From Poseidonibacter lekithochrous (GTDB taxonomy: Bacteria > Campylobacterota > Campylobacteria > Campylobacterales > Arcobacteraceae), in assembly GCF_018861145.1 (NCBI RefSeq), contig NZ_JAHKQT010000044.1:1-64000 (forward strand): 64,000 bases of DNA, given 5' to 3'. Within the stretch, counting starts at the first letter, position 1. Each line of letters begins with the position of its first letter. The translations under genes and the position numbers were made by a program. The notes below the pieces were generated by a model. That model had not been told where the DNA came from. It saw only the letters and a list, made by a program, of their open reading frames with translations, and searched no databases. Below are positions 54,191 to 62,854 of the stretch, piece by piece.

Positions 54191-56818
54191 TTAAGAAATC
54201 ACTTTTAGTTCATTTTCTATTTTTTCTAGTTTATTCTTTGCATCTTCTAATGCTTTTCTATTCTCAGCAATAACTGCTTCAGGAGCATTTGCTACAAATC
54301 TTTCATTTGATAACATTCCATTTAGTTTATCAAATTCTTTTTGTGTTTTTTCTTTTTGCTTAGTTAACTTATCAATAATTGGACTCATATCAATTTCACT
54401 TGTTGGTAAGTAAACTTCTAAATTATCAGAAACATCTGTAATTGAGTTTTCAACTTTGGCATCTACAAATTCTATATTTTCAACTTTTCCAAGTTTTTCA
54501 ATAAATGGTTTTGCAAGATTTTTATCAATACTTGAGTCTAATTTAATATAAGCTTTTGCAATTTTAGAGTTACCCATATCAATTACAACTTTAGCACGTC
54601 TAACAGAAATAATAGCTTCTTCAATTACTGCAAACATATCTTCCATCTCTTGATTTTTAGCAATATCTTTAGGGAAGTTAGTAATCATTAAAGACTCACC
54701 CTCTTCTAAAGTAGTTCCTGATAATTTATGATATAAATAATCTGAAATAAATGGCATAAATGGTGAACACATTTTTAATGTTTCCTTGAAAATTGCACCA
54801 AGTTCTAAAATAGAATCTTTTGAACCTTTTGAGTACTCGATACCCCAGTTACAAAATTCATTCCATACAAATTTATAAAGTGTACTAGCAGCTTCGTTAA
54901 ATTTGAAAGATTCTAAGTTATCTCGTAACTCATCAACAGCAGTACTAAGTTTAGATTGCATATATAAACCAAGTGATGTTTTAATCTCAATATCTTTTAA
55001 ATCAGGGAAAGTTTCTATATTTAATTGTAAAAAATTTGTAGCATTGTAAAGTTTATTTGTAAAGTTTCTAAATTGTTCTAAATTCTTTTCACCTAATTTA
55101 ATATCTCTACCTTGAACAGCTAAATATGCAAGTGTAAATCTGATAATATCCGCAGAATGCTCTTCAACCATATCTAAAGGATCAATTACATTACCTTTTG
55201 ATTTAGACATTTTAGCACCCGTTTCATCACGAACAAGTGCATGCATATAAATATCTTTAAATGGTAACTCACCTTTAAAGTGATCACCCATCATCATCAT
55301 ACGAGCTACCCAGAAGAACATAATATCAAAACCAGTAATTAATAGTGAATTTGGATAGAAGTCTTTCATATCTTGTGCTTCATTATATAAATCTTGAAGC
55401 TTTCCATTATTTCCCCAACCTAAAGGAGACATTGCCCATAAAGCAGAAGAGAACCAAGTATCTAATACATCTGGATCTTGTGTATAATGTTTTTCACCAC
55501 ATTTTGGACATTTTTCAGGAACATCACTTTTATCTGCCCATTGATGATTACAAGAATTACAAGTAAATACAGGAATTCTATGCCCCCACCATAATTGTCT
55601 AGAAATACACCAAGGTCTTAATTCGTCCATCCATGCTGTATATGAATTAATCCAATGTTGTGGGTGGAAGTTATTATGAGCTTTTGTTTTTTCAATTGAA
55701 GATTTTGCTATTTTTTCAGATAAGAACCATTGTTGAGAAATAAATGGCTCAACAATATTTTTACATCTATAACAATGCCCTACTTGGTGAACATGGTCTT
55801 CAATTTTTACAATATATCCTGCATTTTCAAGTGCTTTTACAATCACTGGTCGTGCTTCTAGTCTTTCAAGTCCTGCGAATTCTCCACAGTAATCATTTAA
55901 AATACCTTTTTCATCAAATACTTTGATAAATTCTAAATCGTGTCTTTTCCCTACTTCGTAGTCATTTTGATCATGAGCTGGAGTAACTTTTACAACACCT
56001 GTTCCAAATTCCATATCAACATGAGAATCTGTAATTACTTTGATAGTTCTATCAGTTAGCGGTAATAAAACCTCTTTACCAACAATATCAGTGTATCTAG
56101 AATCTTCAGGATGAACCATAATAGCAGTATCACCAAAATATGTTTCAGGTCTAGTTGTTGCTACCTCTAATTGTCCAGAACCATCTGCAAATTTATAAAC
56201 CATAGTATAAAATTTACCATTTACTTCTTCATGTTCAACTTCAATATCAGATAATGCACCATCGTGTGTACACCAGTTAACCATATAATTATTTTGAGTA
56301 ATTTGACCTTCATTGAATAACGATACAAAAGCTTCTTTTACAGCTTCTTTTAAACCTTCATCCATTGTAAATCTTTCACGTTTCCAAGCTGGAGTAACTC
56401 CAAGTTTTCTCATTTGATGAACAATATTTCCACCAGATGTTTCTTTTTGCTGCCAAGCTCTCTCTAGAAACTTTTCTCGTCCTATTTCTTCTTTTGTAGT
56501 ACCTTCTGCAAGTAATTGTTTTTCAACAACATTTTGTGTTGCAATTCCCGCATGGTCAGTTCCTGGTTGCCAAAGTGTTTTAAATCCATCCATTCTTTTA
56601 TATCTAGTAATAATATCTTGAAGTGTGAATGTAAGTGCATGTCCAATATGTAAAGATCCAGTTACATTTGGTGGTGGCATCATAATAGAAAATGTTTTTG
56701 CTTTTCCATTTTCGTCACAATCTTGAATTGATTTATTTCCTTCAATCTCAAAATAGCCTCTATCTTCCCAAATTTTATAATAATCTTCTACTTTTGATGG
56801 TTCGTACTTTTCGCTCAT
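54191..56818 (-). CDS. valS: Valyl-tRNA synthetase
   Basis: 875 residues. Class I signature 'PPPNVTGSLHIGHAL' (49-63 region), 'GAKMSKSKGNVID' (KMSKS loop), a large CP1 editing domain with 'TTRPETYFGDTAIMVHPED' and paired CxxC zinc knuckles ('CNSC', 'CPKC') in the catalytic insertion, anticodon-binding domain and a C-terminal coiled-coil arm (about 808-875) typical of ValRS. Charges tRNA-Val. Standard length for the family. Confidence 0.97.
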   Translation of the reverse strand: MSEKYEPSKVEDYYKIWEDRGYFEIEGNKSIQDCDENGKAKTFSIMMPPPNVTGSLHIGHALTFTLQDIITRYKRMDGFKTLWQPGTDHAGIATQNVVEKQLLAEGTTKEEIGREKFLERAWQQKETSGGNIVHQMRKLGVTPAWKRERFTMDEGLKEAVKEAFVSLFNEGQITQNNYMVNWCTHDGALSDIEVEHEEVNGKFYTMVYKFADGSGQLEVATTRPETYFGDTAIMVHPEDSRYTDIVGKEVLLPLTDRTIKVITDSHVDMEFGTGVVKVTPAHDQNDYEVGKRHDLEFIKVFDEKGILNDYCGEFAGLERLEARPVIVKALENAGYIVKIEDHVHQVGHCYRCKNIVEPFISQQWFLSEKIAKSSIEKTKAHNNFHPQHWINSYTAWMDELRPWCISRQLWWGHRIPVFTCNSCNHQWADKSDVPEKCPKCGEKHYTQDPDVLDTWFSSALWAMSPLGWGNNGKLQDLYNEAQDMKDFYPNSLLITGFDIMFFWVARMMMMGDHFKGELPFKDIYMHALVRDETGAKMSKSKGNVIDPLDMVEEHSADIIRFTLAYLAVQGRDIKLGEKNLEQFRNFTNKLYNATNFLQLNIETFPDLKDIEIKTSLGLYMQSKLSTAVDELRDNLESFKFNEAASTLYKFVWNEFCNWGIEYSKGSKDSILELGAIFKETLKMCSPFMPFISDYLYHKLSGTTLEEGESLMITNFPKDIAKNQEMEDMFAVIEEAIISVRRAKVVIDMGNSKIAKAYIKLDSSIDKNLAKPFIEKLGKVENIEFVDAKVENSITDVSDNLEVYLPTSEIDMSPIIDKLTKQKEKTQKEFDKLNGMLSNERFVANAPEAVIAENRKALEDAKNKLEKIENELKVIS

Positions 56819-56943
56819 TTAAAATCCTATATCTCTTTATTATTCGCGATTATATCAAAATAATTGTTAATATATCAAATTCATTATTGTAATATATAAT
56901 TATTTTGGATACAATCATAAACTAATTGTAAATAAATAATATT

Positions 56944-58437
56944 ATGGATAAAAGAAAAATGAAAAAAAAAATTATGGATAAGAATAAAAAAACACTTATC
57001 ATTTTAATTACTCTTTTTAGTATATTCACATTACTATCATTCATAATAATAACAAATGATTTTAACAAACTAGAAAAAAACATCAACAATTCAAATATTT
57101 CAAATTTAATTTATAAAATTCAATCTAAAATCGAATATAATCATAAAATAGCATTAGAATATTCAAGTTCAGATGAAGTTTACGACTTTGTTAAAAATGC
57201 AAATGAAGATTATATATATAAAAATTTTAGAGAGGGTTCATATACTCTTGAAGATTTAGACTTATCTTATTTTATTCTAAGTGATAAAAAAAGCAATATA
57301 AAATATTCTAAATTTACAAAAGATATTAATAATACAGAGAAAGCAAACTTCAGTTCTTTTATCATAAATAAATTTAAAGATATTAATAAAATCAATAAAA
57401 TTATGATTTATAAAGATGAAGCTTATTATATATCAAAAAATCCTATTTATAAAACTGATTATGAAAATAGTTCTAATGGTTTTGTATACTTAGGTTCAAA
57501 AATTGATACTAAAATTATTGAAGATTTAGCACAAGGCTTTACAAATATAAAATTTATATCAGGTCCTCGAATTAATGTAAAAAAAATCAATCAAAGCAAT
57601 AATCAAACAGTATCTTTAAAAACAAAAAATAAATATAACAAGATAAATAACTTAAATATTAATGAACTATCTTTTTATGATTACAATTCAAATATTTTAT
57701 TTACTGTAAAAGTTGAAAAAGAAATAACTCTTATAGACAAAACAAAAATAAATATACTAATAATATTTATATGTCTAGTATTATTTAGTTTAATATCACT
57801 TCTTTATTTTAGCAATAATTACAAACATCTATTAAAAGAAAAAGAAAAATCTATATATGAAATTATAGAAAATAAAACTTCAGAAATGAAACTTCAAGTA
57901 CGAGAACTTGAGAAATCAAATGAAAACTTATATGAAATTGCTCATACAGATCATTTAACACAAACAATGAATAGAAGAAACTTTTTTATTCACGCACAAA
58001 CAAGTTTTAATCAGGCACAAAAAAACAATGAATTGTTATGTGTTGTTATGATAGATATTGATAACTTCAAAATATTTAATGATAAATATGGCCATAATGT
58101 AGGAGATAAAGTTTTAGTTCTTTTTGCTAAAAATATAAAGAATAACATTAGTGAGAAAACTATTCTAGGACGACTAGGTGGAGAAGAATTTGCATTAATT
58201 ATCAAAAATACAAGTTTAGAAGATGCAATTAAAAAAGCTGAAAAGTTAAAAACAAAAATTGAAGAAATTGAATTAGAAGAAGATGGAAAAATTCTAAAAA
58301 TTACAGCAAGTTTTGGTGTTAGTGATAACCAAAACTGTGAAAATATTGATGAAATGCTCCAAAAAGCTGATAAGTTATTATATTCAGCAAAAGAATCTGG
58401 AAGGAACTTAGTAAGAAGTAGATTAAACCTTTGCTAA
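56944..58437 (+). CDS. Membrane-bound diguanylate cyclase (GGDEF)
   Basis: 497 residues. TM1 (about 16-36), a periplasmic sensor region (about 37-270, Cache-like length), TM2 (about 272-290), a coiled coil and GGDEF domain (about 330-495) with 'DHLTQTMNRRNF', 'DIDNFKIFNDKYGHNVGDKVL' region and active site 'RLGGEEFALI'. So it should make c-di-GMP in response to a periplasmic cue, feeding effectors such as LapD. The RxxD inhibitory site is not seen. The N-terminus has three in-frame ATGs (56944, 56959, 56974) and no good ribosome site. The stop overlaps the convergent helicase stop by 4 nt. Confidence 0.9.
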   Translation: MDKRKMKKKIMDKNKKTLIILITLFSIFTLLSFIIITNDFNKLEKNINNSNISNLIYKIQSKIEYNHKIALEYSSSDEVYDFVKNANEDYIYKNFREGSYTLEDLDLSYFILSDKKSNIKYSKFTKDINNTEKANFSSFIINKFKDINKINKIMIYKDEAYYISKNPIYKTDYENSSNGFVYLGSKIDTKIIEDLAQGFTNIKFISGPRINVKKINQSNNQTVSLKTKNKYNKINNLNINELSFYDYNSNILFTVKVEKEITLIDKTKINILIIFICLVLFSLISLLYFSNNYKHLLKEKEKSIYEIIENKTSEMKLQVRELEKSNENLYEIAHTDHLTQTMNRRNFFIHAQTSFNQAQKNNELLCVVMIDIDNFKIFNDKYGHNVGDKVLVLFAKNIKNNISEKTILGRLGGEEFALIIKNTSLEDAIKKAEKLKTKIEEIELEEDGKILKITASFGVSDNQNCENIDEMLQKADKLLYSAKESGRNLVRSRLNLC

Positions 58438-60485
58438 GCAGAAGTTGTTTCATCGTCTTTTACAAGACCTGCTTCTCTTAAAAAAGGAGATGCAACAAAA
58501 GCCATTTTCTTAATCCTATCAAATTTTGCATAAGATAAATAAAGTATATCTTTAGCTCGTGTAACAGCTACGTAAAATAGACGTCTTTCTTCTTCTAGAC
58601 TTCCACCTTTACTCATAAGTTTTCTATTTGGGAAACGTCCATCCATTAGGTCAATTACATATACTTCTTTAAACTCTAAGCCTTTACTTGCATGAACAGA
58701 TAATAAGTTTACGCCATCACCTTCACTCATTTCTGAACCTCCTAAAATCATCGAGTTAATAAATTTTGATAACTCTTTAAAGTTTTTTGATAAGTTCTTT
58801 AAAATCATACCTTTTCTATTTATCTTAGCTAAGGCTTTTGTTTTTTGCATAGGATTTACAGTACCATCTTTTGCAGTTGCTCTTTTTGTTGATAAGAAAT
58901 CTTTTAACCTAGAATACATCATAGAAGAACTAATACTAGTAACTAAGGATTCTGGATTTTTTGTTCTTTTTAAATGCTTCATAAGTAAAAAGAAATCATA
59001 AATATATTTTCCACCATCAACACCTAATTTAGGATGTTTTAAAATTGGGTTCGATAAAAAGGCTTCTTCAAAACCACAATCTTTAAACTTTGAAATAGAA
59101 CCTAGTTCTAAGAAATCATCAAATAAACCTAATTGTCTATTTTTTACTTTCTTAGTATCATAAGGGTTGTTGATATCTGGATTAGGTTGGAAAAGTCCTC
59201 TTAATATATCTCCATCACCTAGTTTTATAAGGGCATCAAAGATATCTTTTGCAATAGCTTTTCCAATACCTTTACCATGCTCTAAAACATGAATAAAAGC
59301 CATCATATCATTATGAGATAATTGCATAACTAAAATATCTAGAATAAATTTTATTTCAACAGAATCAAAAAAAGACATTCCACCTTTTCTTTTTGCTGGA
59401 ATCTCATATTCACGTAAGTTTGCTTCAATTCCATCTGCACTTGAGTTATTTCTATAAATTATTGCAATATCATTATGTTCTGTTTTACTTTCAGAAATCA
59501 GTTTAGAAATATATTGATATTGTGCAAATAGCTCATTAAAAGCTAAAAGCTTTGGCCTAATCGTTTCATCCGTTCTTATAACTTCTAAGTTTTTATCATA
59601 AATTCTTTCATTATGTTCAATTACTTTTGTAGCCAAATCCAAAATAGGTTTAGTAGAACGATAGTTTTTTCTTAGAGTAAAAACTGTTGCATCATTATAT
59701 CTTGTAGCAAAAGTGGAAATAATACCTATATCAGAGCCATTAAAAGCATAAATACTTTGATCATAATCCCCAACACAAAATAAAGAATTAGGTTTAAACC
59801 CATCCAATAGTCTTCCTTGCAAAGGATTTGTATCTTGGTACTCATCAACTAAAATTTCTTTAAAATCAAAACTCTGAGTTTTTAAAGTATCAAGCATAAT
59901 CGTTAGTAAATCATCAAAGTTTGCATAACCATATTTAACTTTTAAGGCATTAAACTCATCAACAACATCTTCATAGATTAAAGTATAAATTTCGTGAGAA
60001 GAGTTTTTGTCTTTTATCCAAGTTCCAAACTCTTCACCTGTATTTGAGTTAAGATATAAAGAATACATATCATACAAATATCCACCATCATATGGATTTG
60101 CTTCATCATCTCTATCATAAAAAACTCTTTTTTCATAAACCGATTTAAAAAGTGTTTTAAGTTCATTTGGTTGTTTAAGTGAGATATTTATATTTAGTTG
60201 TTTTAATAACTTGTAAGAAACAGAGTGAAATGTCCCCGCCATAACTTTCTTTGCCATGTCTTTTCCAAAGAACTTTGCAATTCTATGAACCATCTCAGCA
60301 GCTGCTTTATTTGTAAAAGTTAATAAAAGAATCTCTTCTGGTTTAACTCCACTATTAATTAAATTAGCAATTCTTCCAACAATAGTAGAAGTTTTACCTG
60401 TTCCAGCACTTGCAATAATTAAATTATATCCCTTAGGACAAGTTGCAGCACTTAATTGTTCTTGATTTAAATTTGATAATGGCAT
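58434..60485 (-). CDS. UvrD/Rep-family superfamily I DNA helicase
   Basis: 683 residues. Q-motif start 'LNQEQLSAATCPKGYNLIIA', Walker A 'ASAGTGKTSTI' (25-35), 'LLTFTNKAAAEM' (motif Ia), 'ILVDEYQDTNPLQ' (motif II), 'VGDYDQSIYAFNGSD' (motif III), 'LRKNYRST' (motif IV), 'VNLLSVHASKGLEFKEVYV' (motif V) and 'EERRLFYVAVTRAKDILYLSY' (motif VI). A 3'-5' helicase for repair or replication restart; closer in size to Rep than to UvrD. ATG start with no clear ribosome site. Confidence 0.92.
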   Translation of the reverse strand: MPLSNLNQEQLSAATCPKGYNLIIASAGTGKTSTIVGRIANLINSGVKPEEILLLTFTNKAAAEMVHRIAKFFGKDMAKKVMAGTFHSVSYKLLKQLNINISLKQPNELKTLFKSVYEKRVFYDRDDEANPYDGGYLYDMYSLYLNSNTGEEFGTWIKDKNSSHEIYTLIYEDVVDEFNALKVKYGYANFDDLLTIMLDTLKTQSFDFKEILVDEYQDTNPLQGRLLDGFKPNSLFCVGDYDQSIYAFNGSDIGIISTFATRYNDATVFTLRKNYRSTKPILDLATKVIEHNERIYDKNLEVIRTDETIRPKLLAFNELFAQYQYISKLISESKTEHNDIAIIYRNNSSADGIEANLREYEIPAKRKGGMSFFDSVEIKFILDILVMQLSHNDMMAFIHVLEHGKGIGKAIAKDIFDALIKLGDGDILRGLFQPNPDINNPYDTKKVKNRQLGLFDDFLELGSISKFKDCGFEEAFLSNPILKHPKLGVDGGKYIYDFFLLMKHLKRTKNPESLVTSISSSMMYSRLKDFLSTKRATAKDGTVNPMQKTKALAKINRKGMILKNLSKNFKELSKFINSMILGGSEMSEGDGVNLLSVHASKGLEFKEVYVIDLMDGRFPNRKLMSKGGSLEEERRLFYVAVTRAKDILYLSYAKFDRIKKMAFVASPFLREAGLVKDDETTSA

Positions 60486-60590
60486 GTATTAGCTGATTCT
60501 TTATAGTAGTTTTTTTCTCGTTTTGAAATAGTAACATAAAAGACTTATCATTTATTTAATAAAGAGAAGAAGTTATTGATTAATTTGAAT

Positions 60591-60621
60591 AAAAAAAAGG
60601 TGCTATCAAAGATAACACCTT
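60591..60621 (-). terminator. Intrinsic terminator, minus strand
   Basis: Stem AAGGTGTTATC/GATAGCACCTT (60597-60621, one mismatch, loop AAA in plus orientation) followed on the minus strand by eight T (60598-60591). It lies 260 bp past the nearest minus-strand gene, which has its own terminator, so it seems to serve another transcript. Confidence 0.7.
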
Positions 60622-60712
60622 CGTACAAGGAAACATAAAAAAATTATTCATATTTAAGAAATCTATCTTAAAATTCTAGTAAATAAATAAGTTGCTGCGT
60701 CAACTTATCTAT
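60591..60712 (-). ncRNA. Candidate small RNA, about 120 nt
   Basis: A consensus TATAAT on the minus strand (60724-60719) would start transcription near 60712. A perfect 8-bp hairpin (60687-60708, loop of six) sits at the 5' end, and the intrinsic terminator at 60621-60591 at the 3' end. No credible ORF lies between (only a 23-codon frame without ribosome site). The gap 60486-60882 holds nothing else apart from the terminator of the PhnD-like gene. Confidence 0.45.
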
Positions 60713-60865
60713 GTAAAAATTATACATGTACACTATTAACTAAATCCTAATAAAGAATTAATGAAGAGTTAACTTGACTATAAAGTTAAAGATTAAGTCA
60801 ATATATTAGACTCGTGCTTTTTATATTTCAATAAGGACAAAGACATTAAAAGTAATATAAATAAA

Positions 60866-60893
60866 ATAACTAGTAGGAATTCCTACCAGTTAT
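60866..60893 (-). terminator. Terminator of the di-iron/flavoprotein/PhnD-like operon
   Basis: 28-nt inverted repeat centred on GGAATTCC, 14 bp arms with one mismatch, containing the stop codon of the PhnD-like gene and followed on the minus strand by TTTATTTATATT. Confidence 0.7.
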
Positions 60894-61710
60894 TCTGCAT
60901 TAAACCTTGTTCTTTCATAGCTTGAGTTAAGACCTCATAACCTTTAAGTTCAGCAGGCCCTGTTTTAACCCATTTATTTAGGCCTTCCATTTGCATCATT
61001 TTTTTAATTATTGGATCTTTTGGATCTTGACCTAATAACATTTCGGTAAATACTTTCTGGATACTTTCATCTAAACTATCAAGTACTGTAAAATTACAAT
61101 GACAATAACCCTCACTTACAAAAAATGATTCTACTTCACCACTTGGGAAGATTCCTTCTTCAAGCATTCTAACCCATGAACTAATTCCAATTGCTCCCGC
61201 ATCAATTTCATTATTCATAAGTGCTTCAAGAATATCAAATTCACTTCTTCCTGTATCTCCATGTTTTCCTAAGTCTGAATTAAATCTTATGATATTTACA
61301 TTGTTATTTTGTCCAAGTTCATCTTCAATGTATTTTAAAGGTAAAATAGCAGCTTGTGCAGAATCTGCACTTCCTAAAGCAAAGTTTTTACCTTCTAAAT
61401 CTTTAATACTTTTGATACCACTATTTGCTTTTGTAATAAAAACAGATTGAAAATCAATATCTGTATCTCTCATAACTAGGGCTTTAGTTTTTCCACCACT
61501 CAATTCATTACTTCTTACCCATGCAACATTTGTATTCCATGCTACATCAATCTTATTTGATAATAAATATTCAACTTGCGCTTCATAGTTTGAAAATAAA
61601 ATATAATCAAGTCTAACACCATTGTCATTAAAATAGTCTCTTATAATATCCCAAATAGGAATAACTTTTGGATCGTAAGCTACGGCTCCAAGCATAATTG
61701 GTTTTTTCAT
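60883..61710 (-). CDS. PhnD-like substrate-binding protein without signal peptide
   Basis: 275 residues with the two-lobed binding-protein fold of the phosphate/phosphite/phosphonate (PhnD) family: 'GAVAYDPKVIPIWDIIRDYF' opening, 'DVAWNTNVAWVRS', 'QSVFITKANSGIKSIKDLEGKNFALGSADSAQA' region and 'NEIDAGAIG'. There is no signal peptide or lipobox, so the protein should stay in the cytosol, and no ABC permease or ATPase is adjacent. It is the last gene of a unit with a flavoprotein and a di-iron protein (8-9 bp gaps). It may bind a small ligand or substrate for these enzymes. Role inferred from position only. Confidence 0.8.
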   Translation of the reverse strand: MKKPIMLGAVAYDPKVIPIWDIIRDYFNDNGVRLDYILFSNYEAQVEYLLSNKIDVAWNTNVAWVRSNELSGGKTKALVMRDTDIDFQSVFITKANSGIKSIKDLEGKNFALGSADSAQAAILPLKYIEDELGQNNNVNIIRFNSDLGKHGDTGRSEFDILEALMNNEIDAGAIGISSWVRMLEEGIFPSGEVESFFVSEGYCHCNFTVLDSLDESIQKVFTEMLLGQDPKDPIIKKMMQMEGLNKWVKTGPAELKGYEVLTQAMKEQGLMQNNW

Positions 61711-61718
61711 AATTTTCC

Positions 61719-62846
61719 TTAAGGTATTGGTTGATTAGTTAAAGCTTTTCCAAGCCAAATAGAAAGTACATCCGTACTAGGCGCCATAACTTGTGCGGCA
61801 TAAGCATCTCTTAGTAGTCTTTCAATAGTAAGTCGTTTAGCATAAGCTGTTCCACCTCCAACTTTCATTGCTTTATTACAAACTTCAACTGCCATATTTG
61901 AAGCATTTAATCTTGCAGATATAATTTGTGCTAAGGCATCAGCATCACCATTTGCTCCACTTTTTGCAGCTGCAAGAGTAAAGTGTTTTGCACTTGTTGC
62001 ATTTGTAAATATTTCAGCTATATGATTTTGAACAGTAGGAATTTCACATAATGCTGATGAATCACTATATTTTCTATTTTGTGAATATTCTATAATAGTA
62101 TTACAAGCATTTAAAGCCACACCAGTGTACACAGCACTCAATCCTATTACGAAAAATGGCGCTACAACATTAAATACTTGCTCCGCTCCACTTCCTGCTG
62201 TTCCTACTCTATTTGAAATATCTACATTCACATTGTTAAATAACATAGGCATAGAAGCATTTCCTCTCATTCCTAAACCATTCCATGCTGATTCTTCAAA
62301 ACTAATACCTGCTAAGTCTTTTTTTATAATCCAGTTATCTAAGCCTTCTGAATCAAAACTATTTGAAAGTACTAAGTAAAAATCTGCATAAAGAGCAGAA
62401 GTAACAAAACTTTTTCTTCCATTCATAAATAATTTATCATTTTCTTTACTTACAGTTATTTCTGGATTATAAAAATGTGTTCCTGTACCTGTTTCACTAA
62501 AAGCAAGGGCTAAAAGCAATTCACCATTTGCTATTTTAGGTAAGTACTCTTTTTTCATTTCATCACTACCAAATGCTACTATACACATAGTTGCAACATT
62601 ATGCATCATATAACATAATCCTGTTGTTGCACAACTTGATGCAAAAGCTAAAACTGTTTGAGTATGTTCTTCAAGTCCAAGTCCTTGTCCTCCATACTCT
62701 TTTGGTACAACTAATCCAGTTATTTTTTCTTTTTTAATAGCTTCAAAACTATCAACTGGGAATGTTGCATCTTCATCAACTTTTTGTGTAAAAGGTTGAA
62801 TATTTGATTGAGCAAATTCCATCATTTTGTTATAAGTATTATCCAT
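61719..62846 (-). CDS. Acyl-CoA-dehydrogenase-fold flavoprotein lacking the usual catalytic Glu
   Basis: 375 residues, full ACAD fold: N-terminal helices, beta domain with 'LALAFSETGTGTHFYNPEI' (FAD-contacting region) and C-terminal helical domain with 'MKVGGGTAYAKRLTIERLLRDAY'. Where classical dehydrogenases have 'YEGT' with the catalytic Glu, this one reads 'VMAPSTDVLSIWLGKAL'. From memory this ending is like flavin-dependent oxygenases of the ACAD fold (DszC-type), so it may be a monooxygenase rather than a fatty-acid enzyme. Between a di-iron protein and a PhnD-like protein in one operon. No acyl-CoA metabolism genes are nearby. Confidence 0.8.
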   Translation of the reverse strand: MDNTYNKMMEFAQSNIQPFTQKVDEDATFPVDSFEAIKKEKITGLVVPKEYGGQGLGLEEHTQTVLAFASSCATTGLCYMMHNVATMCIVAFGSDEMKKEYLPKIANGELLLALAFSETGTGTHFYNPEITVSKENDKLFMNGRKSFVTSALYADFYLVLSNSFDSEGLDNWIIKKDLAGISFEESAWNGLGMRGNASMPMLFNNVNVDISNRVGTAGSGAEQVFNVVAPFFVIGLSAVYTGVALNACNTIIEYSQNRKYSDSSALCEIPTVQNHIAEIFTNATSAKHFTLAAAKSGANGDADALAQIISARLNASNMAVEVCNKAMKVGGGTAYAKRLTIERLLRDAYAAQVMAPSTDVLSIWLGKALTNQPIP

Positions 62847-62854
62847 TCTTTTTC

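Noticed and set aside
60633-60657. Short peptide frame (23 codons) inside the candidate small RNA
   Set aside because: No ribosome site, and it runs through the terminator stem.
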